DNA of 64,000 nt from Prostheceraeus crozeri. Lineage: Eukaryota; Platyhelminthes; Polycladida; Euryleptidae. How positions within the stretch are numbered: the first letter of the stretch is position 1; the number at the start of each line of letters is the position of its first letter. Under the pieces are notes generated by a model. It was not told the DNA's origin, did no database searches, and was given only the letters and a program-made list of their open reading frames with translations. The translations under genes and the position numbers were made by a program. The stretch covers positions 363,166 through 427,165 of the forward strand of contig CAJQUW010003387.1 of assembly GCA_907163375.1 (NCBI GenBank), in the 5' to 3' direction. This document shows positions 37,068-46,220 of this stretch, piece by piece.

Positions 37068-38980
37068 CCTATTATCGGGTATAATACATGTATATAGATG
37101 TACTCGCTCTGTGAAGTAGATAAAATCTACCTACATGTATATCTAACTAATGAATTATAGAGGAAGAAATGTCCATTGTCTTTAAAAATGATTGCCTTCA
37201 GAAGTATGTATGTCCAGCTGTCCACGATTACATTTCTTACTGAGTTACCTATCATTCTGTTTCAGAACGGTCTCTAAAAGTCGCTGCCCCGGCGTCCCCG
37301 TTGTCATTCCTGCTTCCACTCTGTCTTTGATTATGGCTGCGACAATAGAAATAGAGGGGAAGACCGCTTAGTGGCAAATTGTTCGTATCACATGAAAAGT
37401 ATGATATATTGTTGTCACCTCTGACAACAGTCTGAATCGTACAGACTAAGGGAAGGAAGGAAGCAACCTGCGATGATTGAAATATAGTGTATAGTGAGCC
37501 TTCTCTAGCATGTCTACCTGCATCCGCCATCCAACACCTAAAGGGACTACGAAGACGAACTCATCGAACATTGGAAGGATCTCGAGCATGGGATTTTGGA
37601 ATCCCAATGTGCTTGTGCAGTGTATTGAGGATATGGCTGTGATTCTGATTATCTTGTCATTCTATTTGCATAAAGCTACAGCTGGTATGCTTATATTTTG
37701 TCAATCTCGATCCCGGTTCAGAGCGTGCAACCCCGAATCCCGGGATCAAGAAAAGTCGGGATTTTGTAGGCAGGCTCTGATACCCGGTATTCAGTCTGCC
37801 AAATCCGACGGAAAGTGCAAAAATCAGGAATTCGCAATTATGTTCCCTGCTACCGGTACTCTCAACGTTGTCGTTGTCAATCTGTGCATCAAGCGGAGTA
37901 AACTTTAAGTCGAACTGTCAATTGTGATATTGTAAGTCAACCGACTTCTGGGAATTCCGACTCTGCTATTCCACATCCCGGTATCCTATATTATTAGCAT
38001 ACACATGTGTTTTGTCATAGCATATGACAATATATTTACTAATCTACGCAATCCCGGAATCCCGTGACCGAGATATTACGGCATTGTGGAATCTCAACCC
38101 TGTACATATGATCAGAAAGCATGAAGGGCGTAAATATGCAATCACACATACAAGAATATGCTGACACAACTGTAATATATAGGCTACAATGTTGAATTAG
38201 TAGTTCAAGCAATATTGAATTATTAATTCAAAGAAAGATCTATTCGGCTTCCAGCGAAGCAGTAAACCATCTGTAAAATACTACCAAAAGTAGATTGACA
38301 GTGTCGATAGTGCAGCAGAGAAGGCTTAGTAACTAAATTGATAAATTAATCCCGGGTTTTCGGAATTTGCACTTGTCGACGGAATCCCGGGATTGCAATC
38401 CATACCGGTATCCCATGCTATTAACATAATATCTATGCTTTGTAATGGGATATTTACCATTCTACTCAATCCCGGGATTTTGGATTCCCTAGTCTCAACT
38501 CCTTTTTCCCCTATGTTTGTTTGTCAACGAACAATAATAATTACGCTGTCAATATTAACAAATTAACCCCTTAACAAACAATTGAATTCTTACAACAATG
38601 TCAATTGAATTCTTACTTGAACTGTATTTTTCGGCTTTACCCTGTGATTTACATTTCGAAGAATAAACGCCTTATTATTATTATTATGTCGATACTTAAG
38701 CCAGAAAATGCTAATTTGATAATTTCACATTATAAAACATACTTGCTCACAGCATAGTATTTGCACTTACTTATTCACGGTATGAAATAATTGTATATTC
38801 TTACTATACATTTGCATTTTTTATGAATTTGGAAGAAAAAATATCACAAATGGAGTTTCTGACTGGTTATTTCTCAGATTTTTTTATTTGTAATTTTTCT
38901 TTATCAAATATGTTGCAGCCTTCTCCACACTGTAAACCAATTTGTGCCCAATATGTGACCGATTATGTGCCCGACGCATT
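37068..38980. other. gene-free stretch with diverged duplications
   Basis: No gene. Between 37700 and 38510 the word AATCCCGGGATT and its variants recur at least eight times. A ~130 bp unit at 37970-38100 (CCCGGTATCC ... AATCCCGGAATCCC) recurs diverged at 38385-38515. It appears to be an old tandem or MITE-like repeat. Confidence 0.5.
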
Positions 38981-39446
38981 TTCGTCACATCGGTCACATT
39001 TGGTCACATACGTGACTTCCATGTGACCGATGATGAATCATCATAAGTCATGCACATAGGGCGAGTACTTGATGAGAATAATTCAAATTGATTTTACGAA
39101 TACTTTATGTTATGTTCAAGAATATCATTGGTAAGAAGATAATATCACATGAACTTGGTTTGATTAAAAAATGTTTTAATGACGATAATGATTGTGTAGT
39201 TTAAAAATTGTGACACATTCTTCGTCACATATCGGTCACATTTGGTCACATATGTGACCGATGATGAATCACTATAGATCATGCATATGCGGCGATTGCT
39301 CGATGAGAATAATTCAAATTGATTTTCCACATACTTTGCCGTGTGTTTTGTTCAAGGACATCACTGGCAAGAAGATGTTATCATATTGAAAACTGTTTTA
39401 ATCAGGATAATGATTGTGTGATTGAAAAATGTGACACATGTCTTCG
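38981..39446 (+). repeat. tandem duplication, 240 bp unit x 2
   Basis: Unit 1 (38981-39220) and unit 2 (39221-39446) both begin TTCGTCACAT, then CGGTCACATTTGGTCACATA, and share GATGAGAATAATTCAAATTG and GATAATGATTGTGT. The start of each unit is dense in GTGACC/GGTCAC pairs, which can form hairpins. Confidence 0.8.
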
Positions 39447-39802
39447 TTTAATCTGCTTGATCTCGCCGGGAAGTTCTATCATCGTGTTGTAAGTGAAGTT
39501 GTATTATCTTGCCTAGACAGCGTGAAACAAATGAGCTTCATGTCAATGGTCTGCTTGTTTATTACATTGAGAATGACAAACTGGGAGAAATTACATAATG
39601 ACGTCCTATTCCCAAATAGAATCTTCAATCGCAATGTCCTGAGAAGTGAGTCTATGCAAAATTGAATCAATGTATAGATGGTTCAATCAAACAATTTTAT
39701 CGGTAAAAACAGCAATAGATGCTGCCACAGCCATCGATTGTTTCATTGGTGTATAGATAAAGTGTTTACTACATCAGCTTATCTATACCTTTTCAACATT
39801 AA

Positions 39803-39960
39803 ATTGAGAATAGTCAAGATTGAATTGAGAACAGCCAAAATTGAAATGGGAATAGTCCAGATTGAAATGAGAATAGTCAACATTGAAATGAGAATAGTCA
39901 ATATCAAAATGGGAATTGTCAATGTCAAAATGAGAATAGTCAAAATTAAAATGAGAATTT
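39803..39960 (+). repeat. 21 bp minisatellite, ~7.5 units
   Basis: Repeats of ATTGAAATGAGAATAGTCAA and variants, period 21. Because 21 is a multiple of three, one frame stays open through the array and reads as a seven-residue repeat (IEMRIVN). There is no sign it is translated. Confidence 0.85.
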
Positions 39961-40579
39961 ATTTTTAATGATTTTTCCCTACTTTTGACAGTTTATCCTT
40001 ACTAAAATCATACACCTGACATGCCAAGACGGTAGAGGAGGATGCCTGGATGTTGATAATGACTGCAGTTCATACATAGTTTTTAACATAAGTACGTTTA
40101 TGAAACTCACTATCTTAATTTCAAAGCATGATGTACAATTGTACATATACTATATAAAGTATATCGACACAAGGTGTTTATGCGTTTACCTTCCGTATAT
40201 AATGCTTCGGTTTTTTTAACGATAGGTTTCCCTACTAAATGATCTAAATGAAAATTAAGCCTACTTGCAATTGAGGGTATTTAAAACGTTCATCAGATTC
40301 ATAAAAGAACAATCCTTCTTGCTTTTGATCAATTAACCTTTCCTCACACTGCAATGACAGCACAGTGACTAGTGTTCCCCTGGTGTTCCCCAGGCATCAT
40401 CTTTCAAGATTATACAAAAAGGATTGGTGATATGATAGATAATTCTTTGCGTGAGAATTCTGTCTGATGCGCATTTCAAGCATAGATATCTATAAAACTC
40501 GACATATATAAGAATGACATGGTAGGCAATTCGAACTGAATCACGGAACCATCTACTTCGCGGAGAGAACCTAAGCAGA

Positions 40580-41641
40580 ATGTCAGAGTCCCAGTACATG
40601 AAGAAGGTGGATGCATTGGAGAAAAAGTCTCAGATTTTGGCCTCTGTCAATAACGGTGGTGAATGGAGACAATTGGCTACAAGTTTAGATGTGAAAACGT
40701 CGACTGCATATCGATGGATTTGCGAAGGCGAAAAGTCTGACCGACGAGGAGGAAACCGTCGTCGCAAACTGAACGATGATGATCGTCAGTTTCTGATCAC
40801 GAGAATTGAGGATAATCCAAGGGTAACTCTGAATGATTTGAAGAATCAATTGAATTCAACATACAGTATCGTAGTTTCAAAGGAATGCATTCGACAGAAT
40901 TTAGATACTTCTCTATATACGTTGAAAGCTATACGTTTTGAACCAGAGAGGGCCAATATGCAAGTTTACAAAGAAATGCGGAAACAATTTGCAACCGATC
41001 TTTTACATTATCAATCGATGAATTTGCCTGTCCTATATATGGATGAAACAAACTTCAGTCTCCATATCACAAGGAAAGAGGGTCGGTCACTTCGAGGAAC
41101 TCGATGTACAACAGTGGCTGCTGGAAGTCGAGGAGCCAACGCACATCTCATTGGATGTATCAGCAGTATCTGTTTGATACACCATGAGGTTCGACTAGGA
41201 TCCTTCAAGAAAGAAGATGCCACAGAATGGGTCCGTGAATGCATGAGACGTGCCAATGAAATCTACAACTCTATTGTTGTGTTGGTCTTGGACAATGCCC
41301 TATGCCATGCTGGTATTGATGAAGTTATTCAGGATGAAGAGTTTCGGATGCATTTCATTTTGCGGCTAGCACCATACAGCCCGATGCTAAATCCAATCGA
41401 GCGAGCATGGTCATGTTTAAAAGCCGGTGAAAAGCAGACTTGCAGAGCAGATGCAGAGTATACCTTGTTACCTTCCAACGATCATGCAGGCATCAGTCAA
41501 ACTGAAGCGAGATTACGACAGCTTGAGAGTGCGATAGTCAACTCAATACCAGAAATAACACCAAGCAAATGTGCGAATTTCGTGGCGTCCATCCAGAACC
41601 TACTACTTAGTGTGTTGAACCTCGAAGACGTTCATTTCTAA
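40580..41641 (+). CDS. Tc1/IS630-type DD35E transposase, intact
   Basis: 353 uninterrupted codons. The N-terminus is helix-turn-helix (LATSLDVKTSTAYRWICEGE), then a second DNA-binding helical region (LKNQLNSTYSIVVSKECIR). DDE catalytic domain: first Asp in VLYMDETNFSL (about residue 153), second in VLVLDNALCHAG (about 237), Glu in PMLNPIERAWSCLK, 35 residues after the second Asp. The family cuts and pastes DNA at TA sites. A TATATAAG box sits at 40504-40511. I found no terminal inverted repeats on either side, so it is either an element with diverged ends or a captured, host- or Maverick-associated gene. It is the only transposase in the window with an unbroken frame, and so the youngest or under selection. 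Confidence 0.85.
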   Translation: MSESQYMKKVDALEKKSQILASVNNGGEWRQLATSLDVKTSTAYRWICEGEKSDRRGGNRRRKLNDDDRQFLITRIEDNPRVTLNDLKNQLNSTYSIVVSKECIRQNLDTSLYTLKAIRFEPERANMQVYKEMRKQFATDLLHYQSMNLPVLYMDETNFSLHITRKEGRSLRGTRCTTVAAGSRGANAHLIGCISSICLIHHEVRLGSFKKEDATEWVRECMRRANEIYNSIVVLVLDNALCHAGIDEVIQDEEFRMHFILRLAPYSPMLNPIERAWSCLKAGEKQTCRADAEYTLLPSNDHAGISQTEARLRQLESAIVNSIPEITPSKCANFVASIQNLLLSVLNLEDVHF

Positions 41642-41718
41642 ATTATTCAATTATGTAATTTACGTGTGCATGATTACAAACGAAAGTAGTAAGTAAAACT
41701 CCACTTCTGGATAGCGCA

Positions 41719-41972
41719 AGATGGCCGCCGTCGCTGACGTCCCCCCTCTGGAACGGCAGAGTGTCGTGGTCAGCCGCCGTGGTGCTTTGAGTCTGACTCC
41801 CCCCCTCTGGAACGACAGAGTGTCGTGGTGTGCCGGCCAAGTGAGTCCGAAAGGTTCGCTGACGTCCCCCCCCTCTGGCCGGCCGTCGTATAGCGCGCGG
41901 TGATGTGCTGTCCAGGTTGGCGTGGTGTGCCGGCCAGGTTGGCGTGGTGTGCCGGCCAGGTTGGGAGGGTGG
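41719..41972 (+). repeat. GC-rich direct repeats at left end of Maverick
   Basis: CCCCTCTGGAACG-CAGAGTGTCGTGGT occurs at about 41744 and 41802. GGCCAGGTTGGCGTGGTGTGCC-type 23 bp units run in tandem at 41905-41968. The G+C content is far above the surroundings. Maverick and adintovirus termini often contain such repeats, but I could not confirm it as a terminal inverted repeat. Confidence 0.6.
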
Positions 41973-41980
41973 ACTGTTGT

Positions 41981-42552
41981 AGCTCACCTGAAAAAATCCT
42001 AAGTGTCAGAGTGGCTTTGTATGGGTAAAATTTTGAAAATTTTCCAAAGTGTGTCATTTCGACCTGGGACCCTCACCAAAGTTTGTTTCATCAAATTTCA
42101 CGGACCCCCCCCCGACAGCAATCTTCTAACTTTGGTTCTAGTGGACGGATTTTGTCTTACAGCTACTCGTTTGAAAGAGGAGAAAAAACTGCTCGACGCC
42201 ATTTTTGCCGCGAGTCAATCGGACCAGCTGTTCAAAAGTTAGAGCTGTTACAAGATTTTAGGTCGGAGCTCACCTGAAAAAATCCTAAGTGTCAGAGTGG
42301 CTTTGTATGGGTAAAATTTTGAAAATTTTCCAAAGTGTGTCATTTCGACCTGGGACCTTCACCAAAACATTTTTCATCAAATTTCACTGACCTCCCCCCC
42401 CCTCGGGAGAGCTAGCTTCGATCTTGGCTTCTAGTGGACGGATTTTGTCGTGCAATAGCTCGTTTGAAAGCTAAGAGTGAGACAAATTCAGTGAAAGAAA
42501 CGGCTTGTTTTTATCTGTCTTCGTTTAGATGTGAGACGCCATTTAAGATTTT
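41981..42552 (+). repeat. tandem repeat, 286 bp x 2
   Basis: AGCTCACCTGAAAAAATCC starts units at 41981 and 42267, and about 130 bp are almost identical. The second halves share TCTAGTGGACGGATTTTGTC and GCTCGTTTGAAAG but are more diverged. Non-coding. It lies between the DD35E gene and the first Maverick promoter and is a candidate part of the left terminal region. Confidence 0.8.
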
Positions 42553-42667
42553 GGGAGATTGACGAAAAACGACAGAGTTAGAATTTCCCAAGAAACAGCT
42601 CCAGCGGGCGAATGAAGGCTCCGATTGGTAAACGGAGGCCAGATTTGGAATCAGCTTGATGTTATTG

Positions 42668-42745
42668 TCCAATGAGGATCATCATCTAATGAGAATCAAG
42701 CATTTCTATATAAATAGCAAGCCTTCAACAGTGAGAATCATTCCA
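42668..42745 (+). promoter_or_regulatory. CCAAT/TATA/Inr promoter of the left Maverick genes
   Basis: CCAAT at about 42669, TATATAAATAG at 42707-42717 and TCATTC at 42738-42743 (initiator, A at 42740, 33 bp after the TATA start). This is a near-textbook pol II core promoter, with a second inverted CCAAT (ATTGG) near 42623. It would drive the leader exon and the plus-strand gene cluster that follows. Confidence 0.75.
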
Positions 42746-42819
42746 TCGTTGAATCACACGAGTGACGGACGCACATTTTCTCTCTCTCTAGTTCCCTATT
42801 CTATTATCCAACTAAAATG

Positions 42820-42886
42820 GTAAGTCGCTACTATCCTCCCTCTCCTCCCTTGAACGTAAACTTAATACAATCTTTTTCATTTTCAG
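42820..42886 (+). other. predicted intron directly after a leader ATG
   Basis: The leader ends AAAATG at 42817-42819 and is followed immediately by the donor GTAAGT. A pyrimidine-rich tract (TCTTTTTCATTTTCAG) ends at 42886. The splice signals are strong. Joining to this acceptor places the ATG out of frame with the main downstream frame, giving a ~43-codon upstream ORF. The leader could use other acceptors (see findings). Confidence 0.6.
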
Positions 42887-42920
42887 GCATCTACTCCATC
42901 TGCTGCACTAGTAGGACAAA

Positions 42921-43583
42921 ATGGCGGTCAAACGTTACATGGTTCGCTACGATCAGATCATCTACAACTGAGGCCAGTGGAAGAAACAACCAAGGCACAT
43001 AATCCTACAGCGTAAATTTAAACAAGTCTTGCGTTATGACGATCATGGCGTAGTACTCCAAACGGGAATGCTCCCTTCCACGGATGTCAAGATAATGCAC
43101 AATCAGTATGGGGACTACATACTGATCCCCGTGAGTCCGTACATTCGCCACCAACTTGATATTATTGAGGAGTACGTGACATTAAATATGGACATTCCTA
43201 CTCCTCTTGCTCAAGAGTGGAAGGCGAGAGATGATAAGGATACTCCCTATAGAAAGATTTGGGATGGTAATCAAATTTGCCTACCGGTATCACATTGGTG
43301 CACTTACTATAAGAAGGAGGGAGATCATTCAACACCCATCACATGCGACGAGCTCGGAGAAGGTACTTGGGATATCCTTTTCAAAGTGAATGGGTTATAT
43401 TATGGTCGTCACAAGGATAATAAAATAGCCTCTCTCTCCATGCATATGGAATCCATCCTATATATTCCAAAACCACCCAACGCGGACGACATAATTGATC
43501 AAATCCTTAACAGCAGTGGTACGAAGCGCAAGTCGGACAAGAATGCTGCATCAAAACGCAAATCAAAGAAGGAGAATTACTAG
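42921..43583 (+). pseudogene. first Maverick gene, hypothetical, with one in-frame stop
   Basis: The ATG at 42921 opens MAVKRYMVRYDQIIYN, then TGA at 42969-42971. The same frame runs on without break to 43583 (220 codons in all). The body looks like a compact mixed fold (YILIPVSPYIRHQLDII, CDELGEGTWDILFKVNGLYY) and ends in a Lys/Ser-rich tail (KRKSDKNAASKRKSKK) resembling a nuclear-localisation or nucleic-acid-binding tail. I do not recognise the family; its first position behind the promoter suggests an early or DNA-binding function. A downstream ATG at 43029 would give an intact 184-codon shorter product. Confidence 0.6.
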
Positions 43584-43617
43584 TCCTTTCCTAACTCTAC
43601 CCTATGACAATTCGCTT

Positions 43618-43743
43618 ATGTGCTTTGAGTGTCGTAGACGTGGTCTTATTAGATACATTTTACTTCTTCGTTGCCATCATATCATTTGTGTATTTTGTCG
43701 TGAAAAGCATCGATGTAATTCTTCATTTTGTAATATGTTATAG
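43618..43743 (+). CDS. small RING-type zinc-finger ORF
   Basis: 41 codons. Cys/His spacing C-x2-C, C-x-H-x2-C-x2-C, then C-x4-C (MCFECRRRG, RCHHIICVFC, CNSSFCNM) matches a minimal C3HC4 RING. The frame is open upstream of the ATG to 43495, so it could be the second exon of a longer protein. RING proteins usually act in ubiquitin transfer. A second RING-type ORF lies 1.2 kb downstream. Confidence 0.5.
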   Translation: MCFECRRRGLIRYILLLRCHHIICVFCREKHRCNSSFCNML

Positions 43744-43795
43744 AACGTTTCCTTAGATGTGTAAATTTCCGTTTTAGGCTTCTATCATCATTTTT

Positions 43796-44326
43796 ATGGA
43801 TTGTGAGGGTGAACCTGTACAGGAGCTCAGTGCTATTGCTATGAACAATTGGACATATCAGATTGTCAGTGTCTATCATCAACATGCCAACTGCAATCCC
43901 AATGTTGATCAATGGGCGAGAAAACACATTCATGGACTTAATCTGAAATATTTGCAAGACTATGGCTTTTCTTGTGAGAGTGCTCTTCTTATTGACTTTA
44001 AACGATGGTTAGCTGCTTTCAATGTTATACGCATCTTTTGTAATAATCCTGGTAAGAAGAGGAAAGTATTTCCCAATCTAATCATTGATGATATTTTGCT
44101 CCCACCTTGGGATAGTAGAGTGAATCAACATTATCATGAAGTCACGAAACGTTTTAAGGATTTGTCTGTTCCTATTTTGTCTGTTCGTTGTAGTAGCTAC
44201 GTTCATAACCAATGCTTCTTTCCTCCTTACCTCAGCACTGCCAAAGTCCTGTATGGTTATCATTGCTCGCTGTATGATAGTTACCAGCTGTATCTATTTT
44301 ATCTGTTTCAAACCATTGATTTATAA
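43796..44326 (+). CDS. DEDDh-like 3'-5' exonuclease candidate
   Basis: 176 codons. The acidic D-x-E motif I is at the very start (FMDCEGEPVQELSAI), followed by VDQWARKHIHGLNLKYLQDYG, a hydrophobic strand with Asn (VIRIFCNNPGKKRK) suiting motif II, and a C-terminal H-x4-D as HCSLYDSYQLYL (motif III). This is the DnaQ/ribonuclease-H-like exonuclease layout. The ATG lies inside the first beta strand. In the same frame upstream come seven further codons, then TTTTAG, a splice-acceptor-like site ending at 43777, so the true product may begin in an upstream leader exon. A role in replication or repair of the element is an inference. Confidence 0.6.
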   Translation: MDCEGEPVQELSAIAMNNWTYQIVSVYHQHANCNPNVDQWARKHIHGLNLKYLQDYGFSCESALLIDFKRWLAAFNVIRIFCNNPGKKRKVFPNLIIDDILLPPWDSRVNQHYHEVTKRFKDLSVPILSVRCSSYVHNQCFFPPYLSTAKVLYGYHCSLYDSYQLYLFYLFQTIDL

Positions 44327-44413
44327 TGCATGCTTGTTACTATTATTCAATAAATGTTACTATGAGAAGAGTTGTTGTTTTCATGCAATGGATGGGTTAG
44401 ATAAAGGGCGATC

Positions 44414-44824
44414 ATGTCTTTCTCAAACGACTGCGGAACATTACATTTTCATAGGCAAAGTTTAAAAGGAGCTGTTCAAGATTATGTGATAAATTTTCAT
44501 AAAGATGAGACCGACATCGAAGCAGTGGTCGATGATGCTAGCACTCTATTTCTAGAGTTAATGAATACATTCTCTGATAGCATTGTCATGGCGCGATTAA
44601 TTGCGAAAATTAAGTTTAGTCATTTTGGAAAGGAAGAGGTGGAAAGTCGCTCTTTCCATTTTGCTTCTTATTCAATGGAAGTGGTAGATCACCCCGAAGA
44701 ATTTTTTAAAAGACATATGATAAAAATTGCTGAACGTCTTAACGCATTTAACCATCATGGTAGCAGTCTAGGGATTGAAGCGATTTCAGATATTCACATT
44801 CAACTTTCCATAAAGAAAAATTGA
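44414..44824 (+). CDS. free copy of the Maverick DNA polymerase N-terminal domain
   Basis: 136 codons. From about residue 40 the sequence aligns with the N-terminal part of the element's own polymerase (around 58250-57990, minus). Shared positions: a MA/MKA-L-I-K-K start, E-V-ER/ESR-FHF, EVVDHPE against EVVDCES, and a helix ending FNHHGSS against FNQRNSA followed by an ISDIHIQLS / AIFKISLLE strand. The function of this domain in the polymerase is not known to me. A separate copy might bind DNA or the polymerase complex. The stop is two bases from the next ATG. Confidence 0.6.
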   Translation: MSFSNDCGTLHFHRQSLKGAVQDYVINFHKDETDIEAVVDDASTLFLELMNTFSDSIVMARLIAKIKFSHFGKEEVESRSFHFASYSMEVVDHPEEFFKRHMIKIAERLNAFNHHGSSLGIEAISDIHIQLSIKKN

Positions 44825-44826
44825 AA

Positions 44827-45150
44827 ATGCAGTGGTACTTGATTGTAGCACAACTGGTTTTCGAGCTATGTCTGCTCACTCTCGAAGTATATTCCTTCTG
44901 TACATGCGTCTATTATTTAGAAAAGGCTAGCAAATTCATATCTTCAAAAAGACTTGCTATAGACATCAGTAACGGTGAAACTATGTGTTGTGATGTATGT
45001 AAGCGAAAGGATGGAAATGAAAAGCGCATCTTCAAGAGATGTAAGCACGCTTTTTGTCAACGCTGTTTCATACGTAATTGCATTCAACTTTGCAAATGTA
45101 ACCACTGTGATATTGCTCATTTCGAGTGTCACTTATGTCGCAATAGTTAG
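44827..45150 (+). CDS. membrane-anchored RING-type protein candidate
   Basis: 107 codons. The N-terminus is hydrophobic (WYLIVAQLVFELCLLTLEVY) and suits a signal anchor. It is followed by a cytosol-type region and a C-terminal Cys/His cluster: CCDVC, then CKHAFCQRC (C-x-H-x2-C-x2-C), then CKCNHC and CHLC. The first eight ligands fit a C3HC4 RING; the extra Cys pairs extend it. Viral membrane RING proteins often redirect host proteins to degradation, but this is only an analogy. The ATG is two bases after the stop of the previous gene. Confidence 0.55.
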   Translation: MQWYLIVAQLVFELCLLTLEVYSFCTCVYYLEKASKFISSKRLAIDISNGETMCCDVCKRKDGNEKRIFKRCKHAFCQRCFIRNCIQLCKCNHCDIAHFECHLCRNS

Positions 45151-45201
45151 TACCTATTCAAATGTGGTAAAGATAGGTTTTAGCAAAGACTAACACGGAA
45201 A

Positions 45202-45567
45202 ATGGAGAAACGTAAAATGGCGAAACGTAAAAGTCAAAAGTCTTCAAAGTTTTCTTCAGCCATTCAAGCTCTCCGACGAATGAAAGCAAATCAGCGATAC
45301 AATGCTATACGACATGCCAACGATAAATTCATTCGTGAAATTATTTCTCATGTCAGAAAGTTGAGGACGAAGAAATTAGCGCCAAAACAACGAAAGTTAC
45401 TTAAGCGATATGCCACAAAATTGCGTTTCATCTCCAATCCTAAAGTCACCCTTCAAAGAAAGAGGAAAACTCTAACACAAAAGGGCGGTTTCCTTTCAGC
45501 AATACTTCCAAAGTTAGCTCCTGTCGTGGGCAACCTATTGGGTAATATCTTTGGCTCTAAGCGTTAA
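45202..45567 (+). CDS. basic Maverick core/pVI-like protein
   Basis: 121 codons, about one third Lys/Arg. The first 90 residues form basic helices (IQALRRMKANQRYNAIRH, LRTKKLAPKQRKLLKR). The C-terminus is QKGGFLSAILPKLAPVVGN plus a short glycine-rich end, an amphipathic stretch directly after a Gly-Gly. In adenovirus and adintovirus virions the adenain protease cuts after Gly-Gly-type sites and releases membrane-active amphipathic peptides. The layout fits that class, but it is an inference. The ATG at 45217 is an alternative start. Intact. It is followed by the ATPase gene 32 bases on. Confidence 0.6.
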   Translation: MEKRKMAKRKSQKSSKFSSAIQALRRMKANQRYNAIRHANDKFIREIISHVRKLRTKKLAPKQRKLLKRYATKLRFISNPKVTLQRKRKTLTQKGGFLSAILPKLAPVVGNLLGNIFGSKR

Positions 45568-45598
45568 TTATGCAAATGTTGAATCTCAAAGTATTAAA

Positions 45599-46220
45599 AT
45601 GGATTTCGGACTTCAATGTGATAAAGTTCTGACTGTATCAGGTCCATCTCATGCAGGTAAAACTGTTTTCACGCTGAATTTATTGGATAAAAGAAGGGAG
45701 TTGTTTAAGGAACCTATCAATCGAGTGATTTGGTGTTATGGTATTTATCAACCGTCGCTGTTTCAGGAATTGCAAAGTCGCAACTTTATTCGACATGAAG
45801 GAATTATTCCAGTGGATAAACTTCAGTCTAATGATGTTGTTGTATTGGATGATTTATTAAAAGAAAGTAAGAATTCAAAAGATGTTGCAGATAATTATGT
45901 TCACTCGTGCAGCACATCATAAAAGGTGTTTTATCATCTATATCACACAAAATTTGTTTCCTGATGGAAAAGAAGCTCGTACACGAAACCTGAATACACA
46001 CTATTATGCTATTTTCAAGAATCCGCGAGATAAAAGTCAATTTGAAATTTTAGCGCGACAAGTTGCACCCAGAGGATCAAAAGCCTTAATTGAAATTTTT
46101 CAAGCAGCTACTGAAAAACCATACGGTTACTTATTCATTGACTTTACGCAAGAATGTCCGGAAGAATTTAGATTTCGAAGTGATATTTTGAAAACTCCCA
46201 TGATTATCTACAAACTATGA
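45599..46220 (+). pseudogene. Maverick DNA-packaging ATPase, frameshifted
   Basis: FtsK/HerA-type P-loop ATPase that in this virus-like group drives genome packaging. Walker A is GPSHAGKT (residues 15-22), and Walker B is NDVVVLDDLL (about 83-92). The frame shifts by +1 within 45882-45922; the second frame continues with HHKRCFIIYITQNLF (sensor-type strand) and runs to TGA 46218-46220. Total length about 205 codons, near family size, so only the shift breaks it. The start is the ATG at 45599. The last codon overlaps the next gene's ATG (CTATGA). Confidence 0.85.

Noticed and set aside
39803..39960. CRISPR-like array
   Set aside because: Units are contiguous with no spacers; a minisatellite in a eukaryotic context.
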